This document shows positions 1 to 8,945 of a stretch of DNA of 64,000 nucleotides, in pieces. The stretch is from Rubripirellula amarantea (GTDB lineage Bacteria; Planctomycetota; Planctomycetia; Pirellulales; Pirellulaceae). Below the pieces are notes generated by a model. It saw only the letters and a program-made list of their open reading frames with translations, searched no databases and was not told the origin of the DNA. Position 1 is the stretch's first letter. Every line of letters starts with the position of its first letter. The translations under genes and the position numbers were made by a program. The stretch is taken from contig NZ_SJPI01000001.1 in the NCBI RefSeq assembly GCF_007859865.1, positions 2,975,406 through 3,039,405 of the forward strand. Direction: 5' to 3'.

Positions 1-2
1 CG

Positions 3-2063
3 GAAACCGAAAGTGAAGGCTTGCGGGAGAAACTTTCCCATCTGCTCAGGCCGCATTGGGGAGAACTTGGTTGGACAGTTCGACCGATTCGTGAACAGCA
101 GTTAAAAGCGTCCAAGGGAACCACGCCCTTTGACGGTCTGTTCTTAGCGCTCAGTTTCTTTGTGATTGTTTCTGCAATCCTGTTGATCGCAATGCTATTT
201 CGACTCGGGTTGATTCAACGCACTCGGCAAATCGGCACCCTAATGGCCACGGGATGGACCGGCGGTCGTGTGCGTCGGTGGTTGCTGGGGGAAAGTGCCG
301 TCGTTGCAACCGTTGGAGCCATTTTAGGCGTGGTCGGCGGCATTCTTTATGCCATGGGTGTGCTGGCAGCACTGCGTTCCTACTGGGTCGGTGCCGTGAC
401 GGTTCCGTTCTTGAAATTTCATTGGACGCCCATCAGTTTGATCGGAGGCGGTTTGGCGGGGTGGTCGGTGGCCATGCTAACGATCGTTTGGACGACGCGG
501 TCTCTGCTTCGATGCCAGCCTCAAACCTTGTTGCGCGGTGAAGATGTGGATACTGCATTGCCGAGCACAACGATCGTATCGGGGAAATCGCGGCCAGAAA
601 AAACAACGCGTCGGTTTCCCCTACTTGCCGGGATCATCTTAATTCTTGCGGTGATTGCAGCGGTCGCGGGAGCGATGGTGGGTGGCCAAGCAGCGGCGGG
701 CGGATTTGTGGTATCGGGAATGATGCTGTTGGTCGCTGGTATGTTGTTGATCTACGCCAAGTTGAAGCATCCTCGGCGTCTTCATCATCCTCGGCGTCTT
801 CATCATCAAGGAAGTCACTCGGCATCATCGAACGTCGATCGTGCATCTCGCTTTACTTTGGGTCAAATGGCCTCGCGGAACGCGTCGCGACGTCCGCTCC
901 GCAGCGCGATGACGATCGGGCTGATGGCGTCTGCGTCGTTCTTGATCATCGCCATCAATGCGTTTCAGTTAAGGCCGGATGATCGCGGTATCGGTGGTTA
1001 CGAGTTGATCGCCCAGTCGGCTCACCCCGTTTATCGCGACATTGACGATGCCAGCGTTCGGTCGGAAATGATGGGCCCCGACGCCAAGGACCTCGATGGC
1101 GTTTCCATCGTCTCAATGCGTTTGCGGCTAGAACAAGATGCAAGTTGCAACAACCTGTATCAAGCCACCAAGCCAACCGTGTTGGGGATTCCCCGTTCGT
1201 TGTCGGCTCAGCTTGAAAGTCGCGATCCGGACAAGAGATTTCAATGGGCTTCGACGGCTGCGTTGGCACAAGATCAATCGCCCTGGGATTTGCTTAGCGT
1301 CGCTGCCGAGGGAACAGAACAAGACCCGATTCCTGTGGTCATCGACCAAAATACGGCAATGTGGAGTTTACAGATGCTCGGCGGTGTCGGTGAAGTAAAG
1401 GCGTTTGAGTACGAAGACAACAAGCCTGTCTATTTCCGCGTTGTTGGTCTGTTAGCGAACTCGGTGCTGCAGGGCAAGTTGATGATAGGGGAAGCGAACT
1501 TTGAAACATCGTTCCCTGACATCAGCGGCTACCGATACTTTTTGGTTGGCGGCGGTCGTGCATCCGATGGCGATGAAAAAATGAACGCGATTGTCGAATC
1601 GTTGGAAAGCCGTTTCAGCGATGTGGGGATGGACGTTTCTTCCTCACGCGATGTGCTAGCAGGTATGTTGGCGGTGCAGAACACTTATCTGCGAACCTTT
1701 CAAAGCTTGGGTGCGTTAGGACTGCTGTTGGGAACTATTGGTTTGGCGGTCACTCAAATGCGAAGTGTGCTTGAACGGCGTAAGGAGTTGGCCGTGATGC
1801 GGGCCAACGGATTCACTCAGCAGCGACTCGGAACGGTGTTGATGACCGAAACCGCTTCGCTCTTAATTACTGGAATCGGATTGGGAGTGGTGTGCGCGGT
1901 ATTGGCCGTTTTACCTCACGCTTGGTTGGCCGGGATTCGTCCGCCGTTAATCGAGCCGGTGGTAATGGTGGTCTTGATCATGGCATTTGGAATGTTGGCC
2001 GGAGTGTTTGCGGTGCGCCGCGTCAGTTCAATGTCGTTACTCGAATCTTTGCGTAGTGAGTAG
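3..2063 (+). CDS. FtsX/MacB-family ABC transporter permease (5' end outside window)
   Basis: Membrane subunit of an ABC exporter of the MacB/LolC type; substrate unknown. The frame is open to the left edge, so the N-terminus is missing; the first start-like codon inside is a TTG at 21, but upstream codons read through. Numbering from that TTG, a first FtsX helical bundle covers about residues 40-165, a helix pair about 200-247, a MacB-like extracytoplasmic domain about 310-560, and a second FtsX bundle 565-680 with the usual cytoplasmic segment ERRKELAVMRANGF and the end SLLESLRSE. Two FtsX modules in one chain are typical of large lipoprotein/peptide exporters whose ATPase is a separate gene, presumably just upstream. 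An 18-base tandem duplication at 768-803 repeats HPRRLH in the cytoplasmic linker. The stop codon abuts the next ATG directly. Confidence 0.88.
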   Translation, partial: ETESEGLREKLSHLLRPHWGELGWTVRPIREQQLKASKGTTPFDGLFLALSFFVIVSAILLIAMLFRLGLIQRTRQIGTLMATGWTGGRVRRWLLGESAVVATVGAILGVVGGILYAMGVLAALRSYWVGAVTVPFLKFHWTPISLIGGGLAGWSVAMLTIVWTTRSLLRCQPQTLLRGEDVDTALPSTTIVSGKSRPEKTTRRFPLLAGIILILAVIAAVAGAMVGGQAAAGGFVVSGMMLLVAGMLLIYAKLKHPRRLHHPRRLHHQGSHSASSNVDRASRFTLGQMASRNASRRPLRSAMTIGLMASASFLIIAINAFQLRPDDRGIGGYELIAQSAHPVYRDIDDASVRSEMMGPDAKDLDGVSIVSMRLRLEQDASCNNLYQATKPTVLGIPRSLSAQLESRDPDKRFQWASTAALAQDQSPWDLLSVAAEGTEQDPIPVVIDQNTAMWSLQMLGGVGEVKAFEYEDNKPVYFRVVGLLANSVLQGKLMIGEANFETSFPDISGYRYFLVGGGRASDGDEKMNAIVESLESRFSDVGMDVSSSRDVLAGMLAVQNTYLRTFQSLGALGLLLGTIGLAVTQMRSVLERRKELAVMRANGFTQQRLGTVLMTETASLLITGIGLGVVCAVLAVLPHAWLAGIRPPLIEPVVMVVLIMAFGMLAGVFAVRRVSSMSLLESLRSE

Positions 2064-2903
2064 ATGCTTCGAGTGACCTCAGCCCAAGCGGCTCATTTTT
2101 CGAATCTCAGTGCAACCGAACAACTCGCGCTCGACGAAGCGATGTTGCTGGAAGCGGACGGCCAGCATGCGTTGCGAAGCGAATCGCAAACGCGTCAGGA
2201 ACACGAGACATCGCATGGCCATCAAGATACGAAACTTGGACCAATAAATCGCGAAGATGCCAACCCCAAAGATTCCGAACGCATTCGAATCTGGTCCTTT
2301 GATCGGCACGTGGTTGTGCTCGGAAGATCATCGCGAGTGGGCGATGAAGTCAACCGACCATTTTGCGAACAGCATGGGATTACGATCGAACGTCGGGCCA
2401 GTGGCGGTGCCAGTGTGGTCGGCGGACCAGGGTGTTTGATGTACAGCGTGGTGGTCGCACATCACGACAAGCCACACTTAAAGCAAATCGACGCCGCGCA
2501 CGACTATGTGATGTCCCGCGTCTTGTCGGCGGTACAGGTTCAATTGCCTGAAGTGCGGCGTCAAGGCATTTGTGATTTGACCTGGGGTGATTGCAAGTTT
2601 TCAGGCAACAGCTTGCGGATCACCAAGCATCATTTGCTCTATCATGGCACGATTTTGTACGGGTTTGATTTGCCCCTGCTTGCCCGTTGTCTAGAGTTTG
2701 CACCGAGGCAGCCCGATTATCGAAACCAGCGCTCACATGAACGATTTGTGACGAATGTTCCGCTTGTGGCTGAACGATTGGCAGATGACTTGTGCCAGTC
2801 GTTCGGAGTTACCGGGCAATACGATGCCGCAAACTATCATCGACGGGTCTTAGATTTGCGTCAGTCCCGATATGACGATGACAGTTGGCGGTTTCGGCAT
2901 TGA
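2064..2903 (+). CDS. Lipoate--protein ligase A family protein
   Basis: Member of the BPL/LplA/LipB fold, 279 residues, expected to attach or transfer lipoyl (or octanoyl) groups to carrier proteins in the cytoplasm. Visible family signatures: the WSFDRHVVVLGRSS strand, the ligand-binding RRASGGASVVGGPG segment near residue 112, and the KFSGNSLR...HHLLYHGTIL stretch near residues 183-202, where the invariant lysine of LplA enzymes sits. The start ATG follows the previous stop with no gap, so the two are probably translationally coupled. A weakly conserved charged insert (about residues 40-75) precedes the core. Whether it is a true lipoate ligase, an octanoyltransferase or a related amidotransferase cannot be decided by eye. 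Confidence 0.82.
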   Translation: MLRVTSAQAAHFSNLSATEQLALDEAMLLEADGQHALRSESQTRQEHETSHGHQDTKLGPINREDANPKDSERIRIWSFDRHVVVLGRSSRVGDEVNRPFCEQHGITIERRASGGASVVGGPGCLMYSVVVAHHDKPHLKQIDAAHDYVMSRVLSAVQVQLPEVRRQGICDLTWGDCKFSGNSLRITKHHLLYHGTILYGFDLPLLARCLEFAPRQPDYRNQRSHERFVTNVPLVAERLADDLCQSFGVTGQYDAANYHRRVLDLRQSRYDDDSWRFRH

Positions 2904-2979
2904 TTTTTTATACATGTGCTGGACGGCACATCGTTGCGACGCACCTTTTTCTAACTCTTGAAGAACTCTTTTCAAACTC

Positions 2980-4377
2980 ATGACAGACGAAACACTTCGC
3001 AAAACGCTCGAAACTCACGGTCAATCATCAGTTCTTCGATTCTGGTCGTCCCTCGATGACACGCAGAAAGCAAAGCTGAAATCACAACTCGAAGACATCG
3101 ACTTTCAGCAACTCAAGGCGTTGATATCGGGTCAGGATAAAAAGCAAGATTTTGCGGCGATGGCTGCGGCGGCCCAGTCGCCACCTTCGGTTCGAGCCGA
3201 CGGAAGCGGAGCATCGTGGACACTTGCCGAAGCGGTTGCATGTGGGGAACGAGCGCTTTCCAGCGGCGAGGTGGGCGCGATCATTGTCGCCGGGGGTCAG
3301 GGAACTCGCTTGGGTTTTGATCAACCCAAAGGAATGTTCCCCATTGGTCCCGTATCAAATCGGACGTTGTTTCAGTTTTTCGCGGATCGACTTGTCGCGG
3401 TGGGCAAAAAATACGGAGTGGTCATTCCTCTTTACGTCATGACCAGCGAGGCCACCGACTCGGAAACCCGTGAGTACTTCCAAGCGAATGACTACCTTGG
3501 TCTTGATCCCAATCAGGTCCGCATTTTCAAGCAAGGTACTATGCCGGCGGTCGATGCAAAGACCGGCGAATTGCTGCTGGCCCAGCCCGACTCGCTTGCG
3601 TTGAGTCCAGATGGCCACGGGGGAACCGTCCGAGCCCTGCAACGCAATGGCTGCTTAGATGATTGCGATGCTCGGGGCGTGAAGTACCTCGCGTACATTC
3701 AGGTAGACAATCCGCTCGCCAACCTTTGCGACCCCGCACTGATCGGTCATCACTTGATGGCCGAAAGTGAACTCACCACTCAGGTCGTTCGAAAACGTTA
3801 TCCCACCGAACGAGTCGGCAACGTCGTCCTCGTCAACGGAGATGTGCAGATCATCGAGTACAGCGACTTGCCAGACGAAGCCGCCGAGGCAACGGACGAA
3901 AACGGCGAGTTGAAATTGTGGGCGGGCAATATTGCTGTTCATGTGATTGACGTCGATTTTCTAAAGCGAGTGAGTCAATCGGTAGATGCATTGCCATTTC
4001 ACCGAGCGTCGAAGAAGGTGCCTTACGTGAATGACGCGGGCGAATGGGTCGAGCCCACGGAGCCAAACGCAGTGAAATTCGAGCGGTTTATTTTTGACTT
4101 GCTGCCTCAGGCCAAAAACGCCTTTGTCGTCGAATCCCTGCCCAGCGAGGCGTTTGCCCCGGTAAAGAATGCAGAGGGTGCGGCCACCGATACCGCGTCC
4201 TTGGCTCGCCAAGCGGTTTCGGATCTGTATCGCGGATGGTTCGAGTCAGCAGGAATCGCTGTGCCGGAGGAGGTTTTGGTCGAGATCAACCCTCGTTTCG
4301 CGCTGACTCAATCGGAACTATCCGCAAAGGTCGACCCAGATCTGACAATCGAGGCAAACGTCTATTTGGATGAGTGA
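2980..4377 (+). CDS. UDP-sugar pyrophosphorylase (UDPGP family)
   Basis: 465-residue nucleotidyltransferase of the eukaryotic-type UDPGP family, which makes UDP-GlcNAc or UDP-glucose from UTP and the sugar 1-phosphate. The nucleotide-binding loop lies at residues 98-123 (IIVAGGQGTRLGFDQPKGMF); the uridine/sugar-binding segments GHGGTVRAL and YIQVDNPLA follow in the usual order, as does the late AVKFERFIFDLLP segment characteristic of UAP1-like enzymes, which favours UDP-N-acetylhexosamine pyrophosphorylase over UDP-glucose pyrophosphorylase. Length is normal for the family. It would supply activated sugar for cell envelope polysaccharides such as those encoded later in the window. It stands alone, 76 bases after the ligase gene. 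Confidence 0.9.
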   Translation: MTDETLRKTLETHGQSSVLRFWSSLDDTQKAKLKSQLEDIDFQQLKALISGQDKKQDFAAMAAAAQSPPSVRADGSGASWTLAEAVACGERALSSGEVGAIIVAGGQGTRLGFDQPKGMFPIGPVSNRTLFQFFADRLVAVGKKYGVVIPLYVMTSEATDSETREYFQANDYLGLDPNQVRIFKQGTMPAVDAKTGELLLAQPDSLALSPDGHGGTVRALQRNGCLDDCDARGVKYLAYIQVDNPLANLCDPALIGHHLMAESELTTQVVRKRYPTERVGNVVLVNGDVQIIEYSDLPDEAAEATDENGELKLWAGNIAVHVIDVDFLKRVSQSVDALPFHRASKKVPYVNDAGEWVEPTEPNAVKFERFIFDLLPQAKNAFVVESLPSEAFAPVKNAEGAATDTASLARQAVSDLYRGWFESAGIAVPEEVLVEINPRFALTQSELSAKVDPDLTIEANVYLDE

Positions 4378-4728
4378 TTAGTATGGGGGTAGTCGGTTAC
4401 ACTCGACAGCCGGCAATCATTACTTAGGCGGCTATCAGCGTACGGCGGCTGCGCAAAACTGACTTTGGCGACATAAGCTTCGGTCCGCGGCGACAGGATG
4501 TTGGTTTTCGTGCGTGGATCGCTCTTTTGGCCAAAGATTTGGGTAAGGGTGGCCGGAAACGGCGAAACCTCAGCCCTGCGGCGGGGTTCTATGCCCTAGG
4601 CGGATTTCTAGTCAGGCAACCGGCTGCTTGAAAATCGCCATGCGCGAACTTTGCGCGATGCGAGAGAAGGATCTCTGTATTGCTGCCAACACCTTCCTTC
4701 CCTTCCCTCTCTCCCACCTGCAGTGTTC
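4378..4728. other. Noncoding gap upstream of the MacAB-like operon
   Basis: About 350 bases without a convincing gene. A TTG-initiated in-frame extension of the next gene begins at 4651 but encodes a non-membrane, low-conservation-looking leader. The operon promoter is expected here; no clear -35/-10 pair, dyad or terminator could be recognised. Confidence 0.5.
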
Positions 4729-6573
4729 ATGTTGAACTTCAATGCTCGAGATCATTTCCATCATCGCGGTTCCCTGCGGACAGGCGGATTACTTGGTGGA
4801 TTGTTAGTGTGTTTGATCGTGGTCGGCGTCGTTGCCGCTGTGGGGTATCGTTTTGTATACGCCCCGGACGATGAGATCGACGCGACCAAGTTAATTACCG
4901 AAGTGGCGCGACGGGGGTCATTTGATCACGTGGTGTTGGAACAGGGCGAAGTCGAGAGCAGCGTGAACAAGGAAGTTGTTTGCGAAGTGAAGGCTCGCGG
5001 AATGGGTGGCGTCTCGATCCTATGGGTCATCGACGAAGGTACCCGGGTGAAAAAGGGTGACAAGCTCGTCGAGTTGGATACGTCCGAGCTCGAATTGAAC
5101 GAAAAGGAACAACGCATCCAGGTCATCACCGCGGAAGCTCGCGCGGCCACCGCGAAGGCAATGCTTGAACAAGCCATCATCGCAAAGGAAGAGTACCTAA
5201 AGGGTATCTTCACAACTGAGGAACGGGCAATTGAAAGCGAGATCCAAATTGCAGAGCAGAACAAGCGACGTGCGACGCTAGCTCTTCAATCCAGCGAGCG
5301 GCTCGTGTTCAAAGGCTTGGTGAAAGCTTTGCAACTCGATGCTGACCGTTATGCGGTTGCCAACGCAAACACTCAGCTCGAATCGGCTCAAGACCGGCTA
5401 AAAGTACTTCGCGATCTCACCAAAGCCAAGTTCTTGGTTCAATACAACAGCGACATCGCGGCTGCTGAAGCGGCACTTTCCGCTGCTGACAGCGAGCTGA
5501 GGGAAGAACGCAAAGAGCTAGACGAAATCATTGGGCAGATCGACAAGTGCGTCATGTACGCCCCGTCGGACGGTGTGGTTGTTCACGCCAATAAGTTCAG
5601 CAGTCGTGGTGGTAATTCAGAGTTTATCGTCGAAGCGGGGGCGACCGTTCGTGAACGTCAAACGATCATCCGATTGCCCGATCCAACTCGCATGCAAGTG
5701 AATTGCAAGATCAATGAGTCGCGGATCACTTTGGTCAAACCTGGGATGCCGGCAAAGATCAGCATCGACGCTATCACGGGTTTGACGTTGACCGGTCGAG
5801 TGACCAAGGTCAATCGCTACGCAGAACCAGGCAGTTGGTTTAGCTCGTCGATTAAAGAATATGCGGCTCTCGTTGAGATTCTGAATCCACCTGAAAGCAT
5901 TCGAACCGGTATGACGGCTGAGGTGCAAATCTTTGTTGAACAGCTCGACAACGCGTTGCAGATTCCTATTCAGGGACTTTACGAACACGGTGGCGAGATG
6001 TTCACGCTGGTCAAACGAAGCAACAAGTCGTTTGAAACTGCGAAGGTGGAATTGCAAGCGACCAACGACACGATGGCGAGCATCAAAAACGGATTGTCGG
6101 AAGACGATCGTATCGTGCTGAACCTTCGAGAGCACCTTTCGCTAATGAATTTGCCTGAGATCAGCGAAGTCGATAATAGTGAGATTCGTGAGATGGGCGC
6201 GCAGCTTCGTGAAAGTGATGCGGCGGCGGCCAAGGCCGATGCTGATGCGAAAGCAGCCGATTCGGTCGCATCGCAAGGTTCCGCTTCCGGTGACGCAAGT
6301 GAAGGCGGCGAAGGCCGTCGAGGCGGAGGACAGTGGAGCGGCGGCGGTGGACGGCAAGGCGCTGGCGGACGACCCGGTGGTGAAGGCCGACCTGGCGGTG
6401 AAGGACGAGCTGGTGGTGAAGGACGAGCTGGTGGCGGTCGACCCGGTGGTGGCGAAGGCCGAGCGGGAGGCGGTGAAGGCAGAGCAGGAGGCGGCGAAGG
6501 CCGGCCCGGTGGTGGTGGACGACCCGGTGGCGGCGGTGGCGGTAGGCCAAGCGGCGGCGGAGGACAGGGATGA
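4729..6573 (+). CDS. HlyD/MacA-type periplasmic adaptor with long Gly/Arg-rich tail
   Basis: Membrane-fusion (adaptor) subunit of an ABC efflux system, 614 residues from the ATG at 4729; the upstream TTG at 4651 would add 26 unrelated residues before the anchor. Order: N-terminal membrane helix (about 20-45, GGLLGGLLVCLIVVGVVAAV), barrel-sandwich half motif around VLEQGEVESSVNKEV, a long alpha-hairpin coiled coil (about 120-260), the second half motif with YAPSDGVVVHANKF, then a beta-barrel domain to about 460. After that comes an Ala/Glu linker and about 85 residues built from GGEGR, GGRP and GGEGRAGG units. The tail is not part of known MacA proteins. Its stop overlaps the ATPase start (ATGA), so adaptor, ATPase and permease form one operon. 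No TolC gene is visible. Confidence 0.87.
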   Translation: MLNFNARDHFHHRGSLRTGGLLGGLLVCLIVVGVVAAVGYRFVYAPDDEIDATKLITEVARRGSFDHVVLEQGEVESSVNKEVVCEVKARGMGGVSILWVIDEGTRVKKGDKLVELDTSELELNEKEQRIQVITAEARAATAKAMLEQAIIAKEEYLKGIFTTEERAIESEIQIAEQNKRRATLALQSSERLVFKGLVKALQLDADRYAVANANTQLESAQDRLKVLRDLTKAKFLVQYNSDIAAAEAALSAADSELREERKELDEIIGQIDKCVMYAPSDGVVVHANKFSSRGGNSEFIVEAGATVRERQTIIRLPDPTRMQVNCKINESRITLVKPGMPAKISIDAITGLTLTGRVTKVNRYAEPGSWFSSSIKEYAALVEILNPPESIRTGMTAEVQIFVEQLDNALQIPIQGLYEHGGEMFTLVKRSNKSFETAKVELQATNDTMASIKNGLSEDDRIVLNLREHLSLMNLPEISEVDNSEIREMGAQLRESDAAAAKADADAKAADSVASQGSASGDASEGGEGRRGGGQWSGGGGRQGAGGRPGGEGRPGGEGRAGGEGRAGGGRPGGGEGRAGGGEGRAGGGEGRPGGGGRPGGGGGGRPSGGGGQG

Positions 6574-7391
6574 GTATGTCTGAGGCGTATGCTACTACTC
6601 CGTTGCCCAATCACAGTGACGAATCGAACAACGAGCCGAAACGGTTAGCGACGTCGATTCGTAAATTGACCAAAGAGTATGTGCTGAAAAGCGAAACCGT
6701 TCGCGCCCTGCGCGGCGTTTCGTTTGACGTTCCCGAAGGCGATTACGTTGCGATCATGGGACCGTCGGGGAGCGGGAAAAGTACGCTGCTCAATTTGCTT
6801 GGTTGTCTCGACAAGCCCACCAGCGGTTCGCTGATGCTCGGTGAGGACGACATTGCATCGATGACCGACGACCAACTCGCTGAAATTCGCAGCAAGCGAA
6901 TTGGCTTTGTCTTTCAATCCTACAATTTGATCCAACAGCTCAGCGTTGTTGAAAACATTCAGGTCCCGCTTTATTACCAAGGACGCCTTGGCGCGAAAGA
7001 ACGAGCGCGGGCCGTTGAACTGGCCGAATTGGTGGGTTTAGGCGATCGACTCGATCACCGCCCCACTCAGCTTTCTGGTGGTCAACAGCAACGTGTGGCG
7101 ATCGCCCGAAGTTTGATTAACGATCCTTACTTTGTGCTTGCTGACGAAGCGACCGGTAACCTGGATTCCGTAACGACTGACGAAATTTTGGCGATCTTTG
7201 ACGGTCTCAATAACGAAGGCCGCACGATCATCATGGTGACGCACGAAGACGATGTTGCTGAGCGAGCCAAGCGTATCGTGCGACTTAAAGATGGAATGCT
7301 TCACACCGACGAAATCGTAAGTGAAGAACGACGGATCGCGGTTCGGGCGCGGCAGGCGCAAGCTGTGAAAGAGTTGCTTGCCCGCGAGTAG
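6570..7391 (+). CDS. ABC transporter ATP-binding protein, MacB/LolD type
   Basis: 273-residue ATPase that powers the adaptor/permease pair encoded on either side. Walker A GPSGSGKST at residues 64-72, Q-loop FVFQSYNL at 114-121, signature LSGGQQQR from 168, Walker B YFVLADEATGNLD at 187-199, and the H-loop MVTHEDD. This is the LolD/MacB-ATPase subclass that works with FtsX-type permeases. The start overlaps the adaptor stop by 4 bases (ATGA); a second ATG two codons later is also possible. The first 28 residues are a polar extension. A 74-base gap separates it from the permease. Confidence 0.93.
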   Translation: MSMSEAYATTPLPNHSDESNNEPKRLATSIRKLTKEYVLKSETVRALRGVSFDVPEGDYVAIMGPSGSGKSTLLNLLGCLDKPTSGSLMLGEDDIASMTDDQLAEIRSKRIGFVFQSYNLIQQLSVVENIQVPLYYQGRLGAKERARAVELAELVGLGDRLDHRPTQLSGGQQQRVAIARSLINDPYFVLADEATGNLDSVTTDEILAIFDGLNNEGRTIIMVTHEDDVAERAKRIVRLKDGMLHTDEIVSEERRIAVRARQAQAVKELLARE

Positions 7392-7465
7392 CCTCGTTGA
7401 GCTCTCGTTGATTGTCGCGTTCATTGTTTCCCTGGTTCTCTCCTTTTTATTGTTAAGCTGCTACC

Positions 7466-8797
7466 GTGGTTTGGTTTCGTACATGGCGACTAGGCATCAA
7501 AAGCCTCGCGTTGCACCCGCTTCGAACGGGCCTGACGATGCTTGGCATCATGATTGGTGTCTGGGCCGTGATTGTGCTTACGGCGATCAGTCAGGGGGCA
7601 AGCGATCAAGTTCAGAAGCAAATTGAATCGCTGGGTTCCACCACCATCATCGTCCGCAGTCAGAAGCCGCCGGACGACAAGATGGCGGGGATGCAGGCGA
7701 GCCAATACGGGTTACTGCGCAGCGATCTGGACAAGATCCTTGCCAACGTTCCCACAATTGAAACCGCCGTTCCCGTCCGCGAAATTCGGCGTCAGTTTAC
7801 CTACCGCGACAACATCGTTGATGGACGCTTGGTCGGTTGTACACCGCAATACGCCGACGTAAATCACTTGAAGATTCGCGAGGGAGGCGGACGATTCTTG
7901 TCGGATGCTGATGATTCTAGCTCGGCAACCGTCTGTGTCATTTCGCAAGGCGTCGCCGAACGCTTGTTTCCCTACGAAGAACCTTTAGGTAAGCGAGTCA
8001 CCATTCCTGAACATACCGACAAGTACAAGATTGTCGGAATCGTTGAAGCACGAAATCCATCGGCGGCGATCGGTGGTTCCCTCGATTCGCAGGACTTCTC
8101 GCTCGATGTTTATGTGCCGATGGGCACGATCCGTAAGCGAATTGGCGACACGATTGTCACGCGTCGTGCAGGGCAATTTCAGATGGAAATCATGGAATTG
8201 AACCAAATTACGCTGCAAACGAAGGATCAAGAATCGGTCAAAACGTCCGCCGCGTTAATCGAAAGCATCATGGATCAAACTCACGGCGAGTTCAATGATG
8301 TTGCAGTCGTCGTACCGCTCGAACTGCTTGAACAAGCCCGGAACATGAAGTTGATGTTCATGGGGATTGGTATTTTGATCGCCTGCATTTCGTTGGTCGT
8401 CGGTGGCATCGGAATCATGAATATCATGCTCGCTAGTGTTACCGAGCGAACACGAGAGATTGGGATTCGCCGAGCATTGGGAGCGAAGCAGGGGGACATC
8501 ACGCGGCAATTCTTGGCCGAGACGATTGTTCTTAGCTTTGCCGGTGCTCTGTTGGGAATCGTGATAGGTCTATCTAGCTTGCCGATGTACCGAACGATGA
8601 TTTGGTTCGTCAAACGAAGCTTGCCTGACAAGTTCGCTGCATTACCGGCCGCCATTCGTGAAGCGGAACCGTCGATTGTCTACTGGACGATTCCATTGGC
8701 CGTTGTGATTGCGGTCTCGGTGGGATTGATCAGCGGACTCTATCCGGCAATGCGAGCGGCCAAGATGAACCCAATCGAAGCACTTCGCCACGAATAG
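7466..8797 (+). CDS. MacB-type ABC transporter permease
   Basis: 443-residue inner-membrane permease of the MacB/FtsX family. One N-terminal helix (GLTMLGIMIGVWAVIVLTAI, about 23-42), a MacB-PCD extracytoplasmic domain (about 45-300), then three C-terminal helices with the conserved cytoplasmic segment SVTERTREIGIRRALGAKQGDI and the end MRAAKMNPIEALRHE. Unlike E. coli MacB, ATPase and permease are separate polypeptides. The start is a GTG at 7466; no in-frame ATG precedes the first helix. With the two upstream genes it forms a complete MacAB-like pump, probably for a peptide, lipid or macrolide-like compound; the substrate is not indicated. Confidence 0.92.
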   Translation: MVWFRTWRLGIKSLALHPLRTGLTMLGIMIGVWAVIVLTAISQGASDQVQKQIESLGSTTIIVRSQKPPDDKMAGMQASQYGLLRSDLDKILANVPTIETAVPVREIRRQFTYRDNIVDGRLVGCTPQYADVNHLKIREGGGRFLSDADDSSSATVCVISQGVAERLFPYEEPLGKRVTIPEHTDKYKIVGIVEARNPSAAIGGSLDSQDFSLDVYVPMGTIRKRIGDTIVTRRAGQFQMEIMELNQITLQTKDQESVKTSAALIESIMDQTHGEFNDVAVVVPLELLEQARNMKLMFMGIGILIACISLVVGGIGIMNIMLASVTERTREIGIRRALGAKQGDITRQFLAETIVLSFAGALLGIVIGLSSLPMYRTMIWFVKRSLPDKFAALPAAIREAEPSIVYWTIPLAVVIAVSVGLISGLYPAMRAAKMNPIEALRHE

Positions 8798-8897
8798 TGA
8801 CGTGCCGAGTGGGCACTGCAAGAATTGCCGCTAAAGAAGCGGCAGTCGTCTTTGCGAGTTTCTAGCGATCTCGCAGCAATCCAATGTGATTGCGCGT

Positions 8898-8915
8898 CGC
8901 GAGCCGCGGCTCGCG
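8898..8915. repeat. 18-bp perfect palindrome between convergent genes
   Basis: CGCGAGCCGCGGCTCGCG, a perfect dyad with no spacer, lying between the stops of the permease (plus strand) and the transglutaminase-like gene (minus strand). A smaller hairpin (TGCCGC/GCGGCA, 8826-8844) lies before it. Neither is followed by a T-run on the strand read, so a role as a two-way transcription stop is only a guess. Confidence 0.4.
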
Positions 8916-8945
8916 CGACTGGGCCAGTTGCGAAACAAACCGTTT

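Noticed and set aside
2914-2931. Hairpin ATGTGC-tggacg-GCACAT after the lipoate ligase gene
   Set aside because: A short stem with no following T-run; easily due to chance.
5979-6614. A 211-residue open frame on the minus strand, very Pro-rich
   Set aside because: It is the antisense of the Gly-rich adaptor tail and has no independent protein features.
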